Assembly (NCBI RefSeq): GCF_000716435.1
Contig: NZ_JNWO01000019.1
Location: 62,001 to 126,000, forward strand
From: Streptomyces xylophagus
Lineage (GTDB): Bacteria; Actinomycetota; Actinomycetes; Streptomycetales; Streptomycetaceae
Length of the DNA stretch: 64,000 nucleotides
Direction of reading: 5' to 3'
Shown here: in pieces, positions 10,291 through 20,100 of the stretch
How positions within the stretch are numbered: the first letter of the stretch is position 1
How the letters are laid out: each line of letters opens with the position of its first letter
Position numbers and translations under genes: made by a program
The notes under the pieces: model-generated
What the model was told of the DNA's origin: nothing
Database searches by the model: none
What the model saw: only the letters and a program-made list of their open reading frames with translations

Positions 10291-11805
10291 GTGACCACCA
10301 CGACCGACCTGGAGTCGTACGAGGACGCGCTGGCGTCGTACGACCCCGTCATGGGCCTTGAGGTCCATGTCGAACTCGGCACCAAGACCAAGATGTTCTG
10401 CGGCTGTTCGACCGAACTGGGCGCCGAGCCCAACTCGCAGACCTGCCCGACCTGCCTCGGCATGCCCGGCGCGCTCCCGGTCGTCAACGCGATCGGCGTC
10501 GAGTCCGCCATCAAGATCGGCCTCGCGCTGAACTGCGAGATCGCCGAGTGGTGCCGCTTCGCCCGGAAGAACTACTTCTATCCGGACATGCCGAAGAACT
10601 TCCAGACCTCCCAGTACGACGAGCCGATCGCCTTCAACGGCTATCTGGACGTCCAGTTGGAGGACGGCGAGACCTTCCGGGTGCAGATCGAGCGCGCCCA
10701 CATGGAGGAGGACACCGGCAAGTCGCTGCACGTCGGCGGCGCGACGGGCCGTATCCACGGCGCCTCGCACTCGCTGCTCGACTACAACCGCGCCGGCATC
10801 CCGCTCATCGAGATCGTCACCAAGCCGATCGAAGGTGCGGGCGAGCGCGCTCCCGAGGTCGCCAAGGCGTACGTCGCCGAGCTGCGCGAGCTGATCCGGG
10901 CGCTCGGTGTGTCCGAAGCCCGCATGGAGCAGGGGCAGATGCGCTGCGACGTCAACCTGTCGCTGCGCCCGCACGGCCGCGAGAAGTTCGGCACCCGCAG
11001 CGAGACCAAGAACGTCAACTCGCTGCGCTCCGTGGAGCGTGCCGCCCGCTACGAGATCCAGCGCCACGCCGCGGTGCTGAACTCCGGCGGCACGATCATC
11101 CAGGAGACCCGCCACTTCCACGAGGACACCGGGTCGACGACCTCGGGCCGCGTGAAGGAGGAGGCGGAGGACTACCGTTACTTCCCGGAGCCGGACCTGG
11201 TTCCGGTGGCCCCCTCGCGCGAGTGGGTCGAGGAGATCCGCGCCGGGCTTCCGGAGCAGCCGTTGGCCCGCCGCAACCGGCTGAGCGAGGAGTGGGGGAT
11301 CACCGCGTTCGACATGCAGTCGATCCTCAACGCCGGTGCCATCGACCCGATCGTCGCGACGATCGACGCCGGTGCCGACGCGGCCTCCGCGCGCAAGTGG
11401 TGGATGGGCGAACTCGCCCGCAGCGCCAACGAGTCCGGCAAGGCGCTCGACGAGCTGCCCATCACGCCGGAGCAGGTCGCCCGGGTCACCGCCCTGGTGA
11501 CCGCCGGTGACCTGAACGACAAGCTGGCCCGCCAGGTCATCGAAGGCGTCCTCGCCGGCGAGGGCACCCCGGACGAGGTCGTCGAGAAGCGCGGCCTGAA
11601 GGTCGTCTCCGACGACGGCGCCCTCACCACCGCCGTCCAGGAAGCCATCGCCGGCAACCCGGGCATCGCCGACAAGATCCGCGGCGGCAAGGTGGCGGCG
11701 GCCGGCGCCCTGGTCGGCGCGGTCATGAAGGCCACCCGAGGCCAGGCCGACGCGGCCCGCGTCAAGGAACTGATCCTGGACCAGTTGGGCGTCAGCGAGA
11801 GCTGA
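10291..11805 (+). CDS. gatB: Asp-tRNA(Asn)/Glu-tRNA(Gln) amidotransferase subunit B
   Basis: 504 aa. GatB phosphorylates the mischarged aminoacyl-tRNA and receives ammonia from GatA. The N-terminal GatB cradle shows [20 protein letters not shown], followed by [15 protein letters not shown]; these Cys residues form the family's zinc site. Later come [24 protein letters not shown] and [10 protein letters not shown], then the YqeY-like tail domain that contacts tRNA (about residues 360-504). The start is a GTG behind GAGAGGGAAAG. A 16-bp perfect hairpin terminates the operon. Confidence 0.98.
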   Translation: MTTTTDLESYEDALASYDPVMGLEVHVELGTKTKMFCGCSTELGAEPNSQTCPTCLGMPGALPVVNAIGVESAIKIGLALNCEIAEWCRFARKNYFYPDMPKNFQTSQYDEPIAFNGYLDVQLEDGETFRVQIERAHMEEDTGKSLHVGGATGRIHGASHSLLDYNRAGIPLIEIVTKPIEGAGERAPEVAKAYVAELRELIRALGVSEARMEQGQMRCDVNLSLRPHGREKFGTRSETKNVNSLRSVERAARYEIQRHAAVLNSGGTIIQETRHFHEDTGSTTSGRVKEEAEDYRYFPEPDLVPVAPSREWVEEIRAGLPEQPLARRNRLSEEWGITAFDMQSILNAGAIDPIVATIDAGADAASARKWWMGELARSANESGKALDELPITPEQVARVTALVTAGDLNDKLARQVIEGVLAGEGTPDEVVEKRGLKVVSDDGALTTAVQEAIAGNPGIADKIRGGKVAAAGALVGAVMKATRGQADAARVKELILDQLGVSES

Positions 11806-11844
11806 GACGGTCGTAGGGAAAAGCGACCGTAGGAAATCAACGGC

Positions 11845-11880
11845 CCTGGGGGATGCATCGGTTGCGATGCATCCCCCAGG
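11845..11880. terminator. bidirectional terminator hairpin, gatB / methyltransferase
   Basis: CCTGGGGGATGCATCG (11845-11860) pairs perfectly over 16 bp with 11865-11880 around a GTTG loop. It sits 40 nt after gatB and 9 nt before the end of the convergent methyltransferase gene, so it can serve both. There is no T-tract, as is common for Streptomyces terminators. Confidence 0.8.
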
Positions 11881-11889
11881 TGCGTCGCA

Positions 11890-12678
11890 TCAGAGGCGGC
11901 GCCCCACGACGCGTGTGAAGCCCAGCAGATGCTCCACGTCGGCGTGTACCAGCTCCGCCGACGTGCGCGCCATGCCCGCCATGAACTCGCTCGGGCTCTC
12001 CTCGGCGCACACCTCGCTCCACAACAGCCAGTCGCGCCATCCGTCGGGCAGCCAGTCGGCCGTCTCGACCTCCACGGCCTTGCCGCGTGTCCAGTGCCCG
12101 CGCCACCAGGCGGGGGAGTGGAAGGCCCAGAAGCCCGGGTCCCCTTCCCAGTACTGCTTCAGATGCTCCGGCGGCTCGTCGCCCGGCAGTTCCTCCCGCA
12201 GCGCGGGCATGACGACGCCGATCCGGCCGCCCGGCTTCAACAGCCGTGTCAGCGTGGGCAGATAGAGGTCGGCGGTGCCGAAGTACTGGTACGCGTCGAT
12301 CGACACGATCGCGTCGAACGTGCCCTCCCCGAAGGGGAGATCGTGTGCCTCCACGTGCAGGGGCAGCACGCGGTCGGCGACGCCCGCCTCCGCGATCCGT
12401 ACGGCGTTCTCGTCGGGCTTCACCCACAGGTCGGCGGCGGTGACCTGGACGTCGTACTCCCGGGCGAGGAAGACGGAGGTCATGGCGCGCCCGCAGCCCA
12501 GGTCGAGGACGCGGGCGCCGGGGCGCAGCGCGTCGAGGCCCAGGGCGGGGGCCAGCCATTCCAGGAGCCACAACGCGTGCGGGCCCATCTGGTTCTCGAT
12601 GGTCCAGCGGGCGTCGTAGCCGTTGCTGCGCGGATAGCGGGGGTGGGTCAGACGGGCGGTCAGGTCGGTGTCCGGCAT
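11890..12678 (-). CDS. class I SAM-dependent methyltransferase
   Basis: 262 aa. Motif I is VLDLGCGRAMTSVFLA (about residues 49-64), followed by VTAADLW (acidic end of strand 2), FDAIVSIDAYQYFG (motif II/III) and LLKPGGRIGVVMP. It belongs to the small-molecule methyltransferase type that resembles sarcosine/cyclopropane-fatty-acid-like enzymes; substrate unknown. The ATG at 12678 was chosen over an upstream in-frame start at 12840 because GGAGGAG stands at ribosome-binding distance and the family pattern begins there. It converges on gatB. Confidence 0.9.
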   Translation of the reverse strand: MPDTDLTARLTHPRYPRSNGYDARWTIENQMGPHALWLLEWLAPALGLDALRPGARVLDLGCGRAMTSVFLAREYDVQVTAADLWVKPDENAVRIAEAGVADRVLPLHVEAHDLPFGEGTFDAIVSIDAYQYFGTADLYLPTLTRLLKPGGRIGVVMPALREELPGDEPPEHLKQYWEGDPGFWAFHSPAWWRGHWTRGKAVEVETADWLPDGWRDWLLWSEVCAEESPSEFMAGMARTSAELVHADVEHLLGFTRVVGRRL

Positions 12679-12794
12679 CGGTGAACGGGCTCCTCCGGTT
12701 CTGCGTAGCTTCCTAGGGAGAGCAACGAGATTGTGGAGGACGTCGGTTGGCCGCGCACCAGGTTTCTCAGGCGGAGGCGCTACCCTCGCCCGCC

Positions 12795-13085
12795 ATGGAC
12801 GGACGCGCAGATTCCGAGACACCGGACTTCGATCCGGCACTGGACGCGCGGCGGGCCCGTTGGACGGCCGCGCTGACCGGTGCCGTGCTGGCCCTCGCGG
12901 GGGTGGCCGCGGCGGCGCTCAGAGCGAGTGGTTCCGCTCCGGTGCTGGTCCCGGCCGCCTATGCCGCGGGTGCCGCGGTGTGTGCGCTCGCGTCGGTGCT
13001 CGGGTCCAGGGGCCGTACCAGACGGGCGCTTTGGCTGCTGGTCGTCGGCGCGATGGTGATGGCGCTGGGGGACCAGTTCGACTGA
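12795..13085 (+). CDS. small two-helix membrane protein
   Basis: 96 aa with an acidic, soluble N-terminus (MDGRADSETPDFDPALDARRARW). Hydrophobic helices lie at about residues 22-40 and 46-64 (AALTGAVLALAGVAAAALRA and VLVPAAYAAGAAVCALASVL) and a third at 71-90 (RALWLLVVGAMVMALGDQ). I recognise no named family. The ATG lies 8 nt after a TACCCT -10-like box, so the transcript may be leaderless. An in-frame ATG at 12747 is less likely because it overlaps this promoter. Confidence 0.75.
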   Translation: MDGRADSETPDFDPALDARRARWTAALTGAVLALAGVAAAALRASGSAPVLVPAAYAAGAAVCALASVLGSRGRTRRALWLLVVGAMVMALGDQFD

Positions 13086-13194
13086 GCAGGGTGCCCTGAC
13101 AGAGTTGCCGTTACTGTCCTGTGATCTGGCTCCCACTCCTGTGAATAAGGGCACGAACGTGCTGAACGATCACTTTCGGCTGCAAGAGTGGGTC

Positions 13195-13211
13195 ACGCAT
13201 TGCTCATGCGT
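13195..13211. promoter_or_regulatory. ACGCAT-N5-ATGCGT palindrome before the MMPL gene
   Basis: In the 203-bp gap before the exporter gene, ACGCAT (13195-13200) and ATGCGT (13206-13211) form a perfect inverted repeat with a 5-nt spacer. It could be a repressor site for the exporter. No regulator gene is adjacent, so this is only a candidate. Confidence 0.3.
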
Positions 13212-13288
13212 TCTTTGCGGGCTGTTCATCCCTTGAACCTGGATTCCCGGTCAAAGATCCACAATTCGTCATCCCCGGGAGCACGTTC

Positions 13289-15532
13289 GTGGCAGCCCTT
13301 GCCCGCTGGTGTGTTCGGCACCGCCTTGTCGCCGTCCTGCTGTGGCTCCTCGCGTTCGGCGGGGTCACCGCGGCCGCCGCCGTCGCCGGCTCGGCGTACT
13401 CGAACGACTACGAGGCCCCCGGCACCGAGTCGGGTCGCGCAACTCAACTGCTCAAGGAGAGTTTCCCGGGCCTCGGCGGCGACAGCGACACCGTCGTCTG
13501 GCACACCTCGCCCGGTTCCGTCCGCGCCGCCGACGTCGAACAGACCATGACCGGCGCCCTGGACAAGATCGCGGACCTGCCCGGGGTGGCCTCCGTCGTC
13601 AGTCCGTACGACGGGCAGGGCGCGGGCCGGATCAGTGCCGACGGGCACACCGCGTACGCCACCGTCACCTTCGCGCACCAGGCCGAGGACATCGACAAAT
13701 CCGAGGCGCAGGCCGTCGTCCGCGTCGCCAAGGCCGCCGGGACGGACGGGCTGCAGGTCGAACTGGGCGGCAGCGCCATCGCGCTCACCGAGCCGTCGAG
13801 CGGGCACACCGCCGAGATCGTCGGGGTCGCCGTCGCCGCCCTCGTACTGTTCCTCGCCTTCGGTTCGCTCGCCGCCTCGCTGCTGCCCATCGGCACCGCC
13901 CTGTTGAGCGTCGGCACCGCGTACGCGGCGATCGTGCTGCTCGGGCACGTCATGACCGTCGCCGACTTCGCGCCCATGCTCGGCATGCTGATCGGGCTCG
14001 GTGTCGGCATCGACTACGCCCTGTTCATCGTGACCCGGCACCGACGCGGGCTGAAACGCGGACTGTCCGTCACCGAGGCGGTCACCAACGCGGTCGTCAC
14101 CACCGGGCGCGCGGTCGTCTTCGCGGGCGCCACGGTGTGCATAGCCCTCCTGGGGATGCTGATCCTGCGGCTCGGCTTCCTCAACGGGGTCGCGATCGCC
14201 GCCTCGTTGACCGTGGTGCTCACCGTCGCGGCCGCCGTGACGCTGCTCCCGGCCCTGCTGTCCTTCATCGGCCCCCGTGCCCTCAGCCGCCGCGAACGGC
14301 GCCGACTGGCCGACCACGGGCCCCAGCCGGAGCTGCCCACCGGCCTCGCCGCCCGCTGGTCCGCGTTCGTCGAGCACCATCCCAAACTGCTCGGCACCCT
14401 CGCCCTGGCCGTCATCACCGTCCTCGCGCTGCCCACCTTCGCGCTCCACCTGGGCACCTCCGACCAGGGCAACGACCCCAGGTCGTCGACCACCCGCCAG
14501 GCCTACGACCTCCTCGCGGAGGGCTTCGGCCCCGGCGTCAACGGCCCCCTCACCCTCGTCACCAGGATCGACGGAGCCGAGGACAAGCTCACCCTGGACA
14601 ACCTCGACGCCACCCTGCGCACCACCGAGGGCGTCGCCTCCGTGACCCCGGTGACCTACGACAGCAGTGGCTCCACCGGGTACTTCAGCGTCGTACCGGA
14701 CTCGGCACCGCAGTCCCAGAAGACCAGCGACCTCGTCGACCGGCTGCGCACCGAGGTACTGCCGAGGGCCGAGACGGGCACCTCGCTCGACATCCACGTC
14801 GGCGGAGTGACCGCGAGTTACGACGACTTCGCCGCCGTGATCGTCGGCAAGCTGCCGCTGTTCGTCGGGGTCGTCATCTCGCTCGGCTGTGTGCTGCTCC
14901 TGCTCGCCTTCCGGTCGGTCGGCATCCCGCTCAAGGCCGCCGCGATGAACGTCGCCGCCGTGGCCGCCGCCTTCGGGGTCGTCGTCGCGATCTTCCAGTG
15001 GGGCTGGGGGAGCGAGTTCCTCGGCCTGGGACGCGCCGGGCCCATAGAACCCTTCCTCCCCGTGATCATGGTGTCGGTCCTCTTCGGGCTGTCCATGGAC
15101 TACCAGGTCTTCCTGGTGAGCCGGATGTACGAGGAATGGCTGGAAACCGGCGACAACCGCCGCGCCGTCCGGGTCGGCCTCGCCGAGACCAGCCGGGTCA
15201 TCAACTCGGCCGCGGTCATCATGATCTCGGTCTTCCTCGCCTTCGTGCTCAGCGGCGACCGAGTGATCGCCATGTTCGGCATCGCGCTCGCGGCGGCCGT
15301 CGCCCTGGACGCCTTCGTGCTGCGCACCCTCCTGGTCCCCGCCCTCATGCACCTGCTGGGCGGCGCCAACTGGTGGCTGCCCCGCGGCCTGGACCGCGTC
15401 CTGCCCCGCATCAGCATCGAGCCCCCCGAGTGCCGCGCCGCCCATGAGAGGCTGGCCGCTGCGACGGACGCCGAGGTGGCGGACGTACTGGCGAAGGAGC
15501 GGGAACAGGATGTACGCGATATCCCTGGGTGA
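13289..15532 (+). CDS. MMPL-family RND transporter
   Basis: 747 aa, close to the usual size of actinobacterial MMPL exporters. One transmembrane helix at the N-terminus (LVAVLLWLLAFGGVTAAAAV) is followed by a large extracytoplasmic loop. Helices 2-6 include MLGMLIGLGVGIDYALFIVTRHRRGL, with the Asp-Tyr of the proton-relay region. A second loop and helices 8-12 follow, including VLFGLSMDYQVFLVSRMYEE, the matching Asp-Tyr of the second half. It probably exports a lipid or hydrophobic compound using the proton gradient; the cargo is unknown. The start is a GTG behind GGGAGCACG. Its end overlaps the acetyltransferase gene by 23 bp. Confidence 0.93.
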   Translation: MAALARWCVRHRLVAVLLWLLAFGGVTAAAAVAGSAYSNDYEAPGTESGRATQLLKESFPGLGGDSDTVVWHTSPGSVRAADVEQTMTGALDKIADLPGVASVVSPYDGQGAGRISADGHTAYATVTFAHQAEDIDKSEAQAVVRVAKAAGTDGLQVELGGSAIALTEPSSGHTAEIVGVAVAALVLFLAFGSLAASLLPIGTALLSVGTAYAAIVLLGHVMTVADFAPMLGMLIGLGVGIDYALFIVTRHRRGLKRGLSVTEAVTNAVVTTGRAVVFAGATVCIALLGMLILRLGFLNGVAIAASLTVVLTVAAAVTLLPALLSFIGPRALSRRERRRLADHGPQPELPTGLAARWSAFVEHHPKLLGTLALAVITVLALPTFALHLGTSDQGNDPRSSTTRQAYDLLAEGFGPGVNGPLTLVTRIDGAEDKLTLDNLDATLRTTEGVASVTPVTYDSSGSTGYFSVVPDSAPQSQKTSDLVDRLRTEVLPRAETGTSLDIHVGGVTASYDDFAAVIVGKLPLFVGVVISLGCVLLLLAFRSVGIPLKAAAMNVAAVAAAFGVVVAIFQWGWGSEFLGLGRAGPIEPFLPVIMVSVLFGLSMDYQVFLVSRMYEEWLETGDNRRAVRVGLAETSRVINSAAVIMISVFLAFVLSGDRVIAMFGIALAAAVALDAFVLRTLLVPALMHLLGGANWWLPRGLDRVLPRISIEPPECRAAHERLAAATDAEVADVLAKEREQDVRDIPG

Positions 15533-16085
15533 CGACGGCACCGAACTGCGTCCCCTGGAGACGTGGCACGCCGAGGAGTTCCTCGCCCACCTGGAGCGCG
15601 GCCGGGAGTTCATCGGACAGTTCATCTCCTTCGGCTCGAAGGCGACGGACGTCGAGTCGGCGCGGGGGGAGCTCCAGCGCTACGCCGACCTGCGCGCCGC
15701 CGACAGCGCGTCCCTGCACGGGATCTGGCTGGACGGGAAGCTCGTCGGCGGGGTCCTCTTCCTGAACTTCCACGCCGACCAGGGCAACTGCGAGGTCGGC
15801 TGCTGGCTGGAACCCGCCGCTGCCGGGCGCGGGCTGATCACCCGCGCGATGCGGATTCTCATCGACTTCGCGATCGAACAGCGCGGAATCCACCGCGTCG
15901 AATGGCATGCCGCCTCGGGCAATGAGAAGAGCCTGAATGTTGCCCGCCGCATGGGCATGACCAGGGACGCGATACTCCGCGAGTCCCACCCCTTTGGGGG
16001 CGTACGGCACGACATCGAGGTGTGGTCCGTGCTCGCCCCCGAGTGGCGCGAGGCACGCGCGCGTGCGCAGCACAGCGATCTTTAA
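15510..16085 (+). CDS. GNAT acetyltransferase, RimJ/RimL type
   Basis: 191 aa. The overall pattern is that of Nα-acetyltransferases acting on ribosomal proteins or similar amines: LRPLETWHAEEF at the start, then a substrate-side HGIWLDGKLVGGVLFLNF. The acetyl-CoA loop region is CEVGCWLEPAAAGRGLITRAMRILIDFA (about 88-115), and the VEWHAASGNEKSLNVARRMGMTRDA strand-helix follows. The ATG follows AAGGAG at a good distance and lies inside the end of the MMPL gene, so coupling is likely. The true substrate is unknown. Confidence 0.9.
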   Translation: MYAISLGDDGTELRPLETWHAEEFLAHLERGREFIGQFISFGSKATDVESARGELQRYADLRAADSASLHGIWLDGKLVGGVLFLNFHADQGNCEVGCWLEPAAAGRGLITRAMRILIDFAIEQRGIHRVEWHAASGNEKSLNVARRMGMTRDAILRESHPFGGVRHDIEVWSVLAPEWREARARAQHSDL

Positions 16086-16120
16086 GGAACTTCTCAGAAA
16101 TCACCCCTACCGTGCGCACC

Positions 16121-16726
16121 ATGGGTACCAAGACTGTTGACGAGGCCGCGAACGAGGCCACCGAGGTGAAGAGCGACGCGGAAACCGTCGATGTCACCAA
16201 GACCGACGAGGAAGTGACCGAGCCGGAGACCGCGAACACCGAGGCCGAAGCCGCCGAGGACGAGGACGACCTCTCCGAGGAGGAGTACGCGGCCGAGCTC
16301 GCGAAGCTCCGGCTGGAGCAGCCGGAGGGCCCCTCCGGCGTCGGCCAGGGCGCCGCCGCCGTGGTCTCCGCCGCGCTCGGCTTCATCTCGCTCTCCGGCG
16401 GCTGGATCGGCTCCGTCGCCGCCGCCCGCGAGACCCTCGTCGGTCAGCTCCACACCGCCTCCACCGCGAGCGTGGCCACCCAGATCAAGGAGGTTTACGG
16501 CGACGCCTGGCACACCACCGCGCTGTGGGCCGGCATCTTCGCGCTGGTGGGCGCCCTCGTGGGTGTCGCGGCCCTGGTCCGGCCCGCGTTCGGCACCCCC
16601 GGCAAGCCGCAGGCCACCTGGATCAAGTCGGTCGCCTGGGCGGGCGTCGCGCTCGGCGTCGTAGGCCTGCTCCTGGCCGTCCTCAAGTACACCGACGTCC
16701 TGCTCAGCCTGCCGTCCGCGACCTGA
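16121..16726 (+). CDS. membrane protein with long acidic N-terminal tail
   Basis: 201 aa. Residues 1-65 are almost entirely Glu/Asp/Thr/Ala (for example EAEAAEDEDDLSEEEY), probably disordered and cytoplasmic. Three hydrophobic segments follow: about 76-93 (AAAVVSAALGFISLSGGW), 128-149 (TALWAGIFALVGALVGVAALV) and 165-188 (VAWAGVALGVVGLLLAVLKYT). No known domain is recognised. The ATG at 16121 is 7 nt after TACCGT, consistent with a leaderless mRNA, and the gene ends just before a strong terminator. Confidence 0.8.
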   Translation: MGTKTVDEAANEATEVKSDAETVDVTKTDEEVTEPETANTEAEAAEDEDDLSEEEYAAELAKLRLEQPEGPSGVGQGAAAVVSAALGFISLSGGWIGSVAAARETLVGQLHTASTASVATQIKEVYGDAWHTTALWAGIFALVGALVGVAALVRPAFGTPGKPQATWIKSVAWAGVALGVVGLLLAVLKYTDVLLSLPSAT

Positions 16727-16743
16727 GTCACCGCAGTTCACCA

Positions 16744-16790
16744 GGGGTCTTAGGGCCTTCGTAAGCACCTTACGGAGGCCCTAAGACCCC
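16744..16790. terminator. strong 22-bp terminator hairpin
   Basis: A 22-bp stem (16744-16765 with 16769-16790) has a 3-nt CAC loop and a single G-U wobble. It contains the pair CTTAGGGCC / GGCCCTAAG and closes the membrane-protein gene 18 nt after its stop. Confidence 0.85.
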
Positions 16791-16922
16791 TTACGCACGT
16801 CTAAGGCCCGCCCGGCCCCGCAAGATGCGGAACTCTCCCGATGTGGCGGACCCCCCTTGGAGACGAAGGTTGAGGCATCGCAGAAAGCGAAGCCAGAAAC
16901 CGCCACTTCCAAGGGACTTGAG

Positions 16923-17108
16923 ATGTACGAGTACGAACTCCACCAGATGCGTTCCGCCGAACTCCGCCGTCAGGCCGCCGAAGAGCGGCTGGCCCGCGAG
17001 GCCGTCCGCAGCCGTCGCGCCGCCCGCCGCGAGCAGGCCAGGCAGGCCGCCGAGGGGGAGGTGCATACCCAGCGCCCCCGCAGGCACCTGTTCGCCCGCG
17101 CGTGGTGA
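16923..17108 (+). CDS. small basic Arg/Ala-rich helical protein
   Basis: 61 aa beginning MYEYELHQMRSAELRRQAAEERLAREAVRSRR, then more Arg/Ala-rich helix and a basic C-terminus (RPRRHLFARAW). It is predicted to be one long amphipathic helix. No domain is known to me, but very similar short proteins starting MYEYELHQ are frequent in Streptomyces. An AAGGGA ribosome site supports the ATG. A TTG at 16857 would add 22 residues and is the alternative. The stop overlaps a GTG (17105) in the frame of the large regulator. Confidence 0.65.
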   Translation: MYEYELHQMRSAELRRQAAEERLAREAVRSRRAARREQARQAAEGEVHTQRPRRHLFARAW

Positions 17109-17146
17109 ACGGCTCCGCGGCAGCCCTCCAGAAAACGGGTGCCGCG

Positions 17147-17169
17147 TTGTCAGACCCGCGTGACATGCT
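17147..17169 (+). promoter_or_regulatory. PafBC-like promoter before the LuxR-type regulator
   Basis: TTGTCAGACCC (17147-17157), a 6-nt spacer and CATGCT (17164-17169). The 11-nt left box is identical to the one upstream of ligA. The first -10 base differs from TAGGGT. A start site about 7 nt downstream falls on the GTG at 17177, which would give a leaderless mRNA. Confidence 0.45.
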
Positions 17170-17176
17170 CGGATCT

Positions 17177-20100
17177 GTGGAGACCAGGTCCGTCAGTCCG
17201 GTCTTCGTCGGCCGCGCCGACGAGTTGGACACGCTGAACGATGCGCTCGCCCGCGCCGCCGCGGGCGAGCCGCAGGCGTTGCTGCTGGGCGGCGAGGCCG
17301 GCGTCGGCAAGACCCGGCTGGTCGAGGAGTTCGCCACCACCGCCTGCCGCCGGGGCGCCGTCGTCGCCCTCGGCGGCTGTGTCGAGATCGGCGCGGACGG
17401 ACTGCCCTTCGCCCCGTTCTCCACCGCCCTGCGCGCCCTGCGCCGCGAACTGCCCGAGGAGCTGTCCGCGGCGGCCGCCGGCCAGGAGGAGGAACTCGCC
17501 CGACTGCTCCCCGAGTTGGCGGAGGCGCCCACCGACCGCCGCGCCCGCCGGCAGGACGAGGAGGGCATGGCCCGCCTCTTCGAACTCACCGCGCGCCTCC
17601 TGGAGCGCGTCGCCGCCGACCGCACGGTCGTCGTCGCCCTGGAGGACCTGCACTGGGCCGACGCCTCCACCCGCCACCTCCTCGCCTACCTCTTCCGCAC
17701 CCTGCGAACCGGCCGTCTCGTCGTCCTCGCCACCTACCGCGCCGACGACATCCACCGCCGCCACCCGCTGCGCCCCCTCCTCGCCGAACTCGACCGGCTC
17801 CGCACGGTCCGCCGTATCGAGCTCGGCCGTTTCAACCGGCAGGAGGTGGGCCGCCAGATCGCCGGCATCCGCGCCGCCGAACCGGACCCCGCCCAGGTCG
17901 ACGAGATCTTCGAACGCTCCGACGGCAACGCCTTCTTCGTCGAGGAACTCGCCGTCGCCGCGCACGACGGCTGCCGCTCCAGCCTCACCGACACCCTGCG
18001 CGACCTGCTCCTCGTCCGGGTCGAGTCACTGCCCGAGAGCGCCCAGCGGGTCGCCCGGATCGTCGCCGAGGGCGGCTCCACCGTGGAGTACCGACTGCTC
18101 GCCGCCGTCGCCCGGCTCGCCGAGGACGACCTCATCGAGGCGCTGCGGGCCGGCGTCGGCGCCAACATCCTCCAGGCCGCACCCGGCGACGACGGCTACC
18201 GCTTCCGCCACTCCCTGGTCCGCGAGGCGGTCGGCGACGACCTGCTGCCCGGCGAGCGCTCCCGCCTCAACCGCCGCTACGCCGAAGCCCTCGAGGCCGA
18301 CCCGACGCTCGTCCCCGCCGACCAGCGCGTCATGCGCCTGGCGAGCTACTGGTACCACGCCCACGACCCCGCCAAGGCCCTCCCCGCCGTCCTGGACGCC
18401 TCCGTGGCGGCCCGCGGCCGGCACGCCCACTCCGAGCAACTGCGGCTCCTGGAGCGGGCGATGGAGCTGTGGGACACCGTCCCCGACGCCGTACGGGCCG
18501 GTCTGCGCCCCGTCGACTACACCGAGGTCTACCCGCCCTGCGGCTGCGACCCGGAGACCACACCGCTGCGCTACCTCGACCTGATGGCGGAGGCCGCCGT
18601 CGCCGGGCGGCTGAGCGGGGAGCGCGAGCGCGCCCTGAAGATCACCAAGCGGGCGCTGCATCTCCTGGAGGACGAGGGGGACCCGCTGCGGGCCGCCTGG
18701 TTCTGGGTGCAGCGCTCCGTCCTGGTCCGGCACCAGGCCCGCGGCGACGGCTGGCCCGAACTGGCCGCCGCCCAGGAGCTGGTCCGCGGACTGCCGCCCT
18801 CCGAAGTGCACGCCGAAGTACTGGCCCAGGTCGCCGGCTGGTCCATGGTCCATGTGCCCGGCCCGGACGCCTACGTGGCCGCCGAGCGCGCCGTCGAGTA
18901 CGCGCGCATGGTGGGCGCCCGCGAGATCGAGATGGACGCCCGCCTCACCCTGGCCGGCCTCATGGTCGCCTCCGGCGACGTCGAAGCGGGCCTCGCCGAA
19001 CTGGCCGAGGTCAACGAACGCACGGTCGCCGAGGGCATCACCACCGTCGCCGGACGCAGCTATGTCAACCTTCCGTCCTCCCTCGAGACGGTCGGCCGCT
19101 CCCGCGAGGCCGTGCCGATCCTGGAGACGGGGCTCGCCTACGCCAAGAAGTTCGGCCAGTTCGACAAAGAGGCCTGGATCTGGGGAAACCTCGCCGAATC
19201 CCTGTTCACCCTGGGGCGTTGGGACGAGGCCACCGAGGCCGTGACCAAGGCGGAGCGGGTGAGCCGGCGGTCCAAGCCGCGCGGCTTCCACGCCACGCTC
19301 CGCGCCGAACTCGCGCTCGCCCGGGGCGATGTGGCCGAGGCCCGTCGCCAACTGGCCGCGGCCCGCGAGCACTTCGGCACCCTTGACGTCGCACCCCAGC
19401 ACCATCAGCCGCTGGAGCGGATCGCGATCCAGATCGCCGCCGCTGAAGGCCGCCTCCTGGACGCCCGGGCCACCCTCGAAGAGATCCTGGACTCCGGCTT
19501 CCGCCCCGGCACACAGTTCGACGTCTGGCCCCTGCTGCTCACCGCCGCCGTCGCGGAGAACCAGGCAAAGGGCCTGCCCGTCGCCGAGCCCGGCCGCCCC
19601 AAGATCCTCGACCGCATCCGGCAAGCCGCCAAGCCGGTGGCCACGAACGTCCCCGTCTGGCGGGCCTACGAACGCTGGGTGCGCGCCGAACTGTTGCACG
19701 CCGAGGGACGCGGCACCCCGGACGACTGGTCCGAGGTGGTCGCGGCCTTCGAATGCCTGGAGCGCCCCTACGACCTCGCCCGCGTCCGGCACCGCCTCGC
19801 CGAAGCCCTCCTCGCCGACTCCGACGGCGGGGACGACGAGCGCGACCGCGCCACCGAACTCCTCCGCCTGTCCGGTGCCGTCGCCGAGCACCTCGGTGCC
19901 CGCCCGCTCGCCGACTCCGTCGCCCTGCTCGCCCAGCGGGCCCGGCTGACGCTCACCAGGGTCCCGGCGCCCAGAGCCGTCCCCGCCGACCCCGTCGAGG
20001 CGCTCGGCCTCACCAGCCGGGAGCGCGACGTGCTGCGCCTGGTCTCCGCCGGCCGCACCAACCGGCAGATCGCCGAGGAACTCTTCATCTCCCCGAAGAC

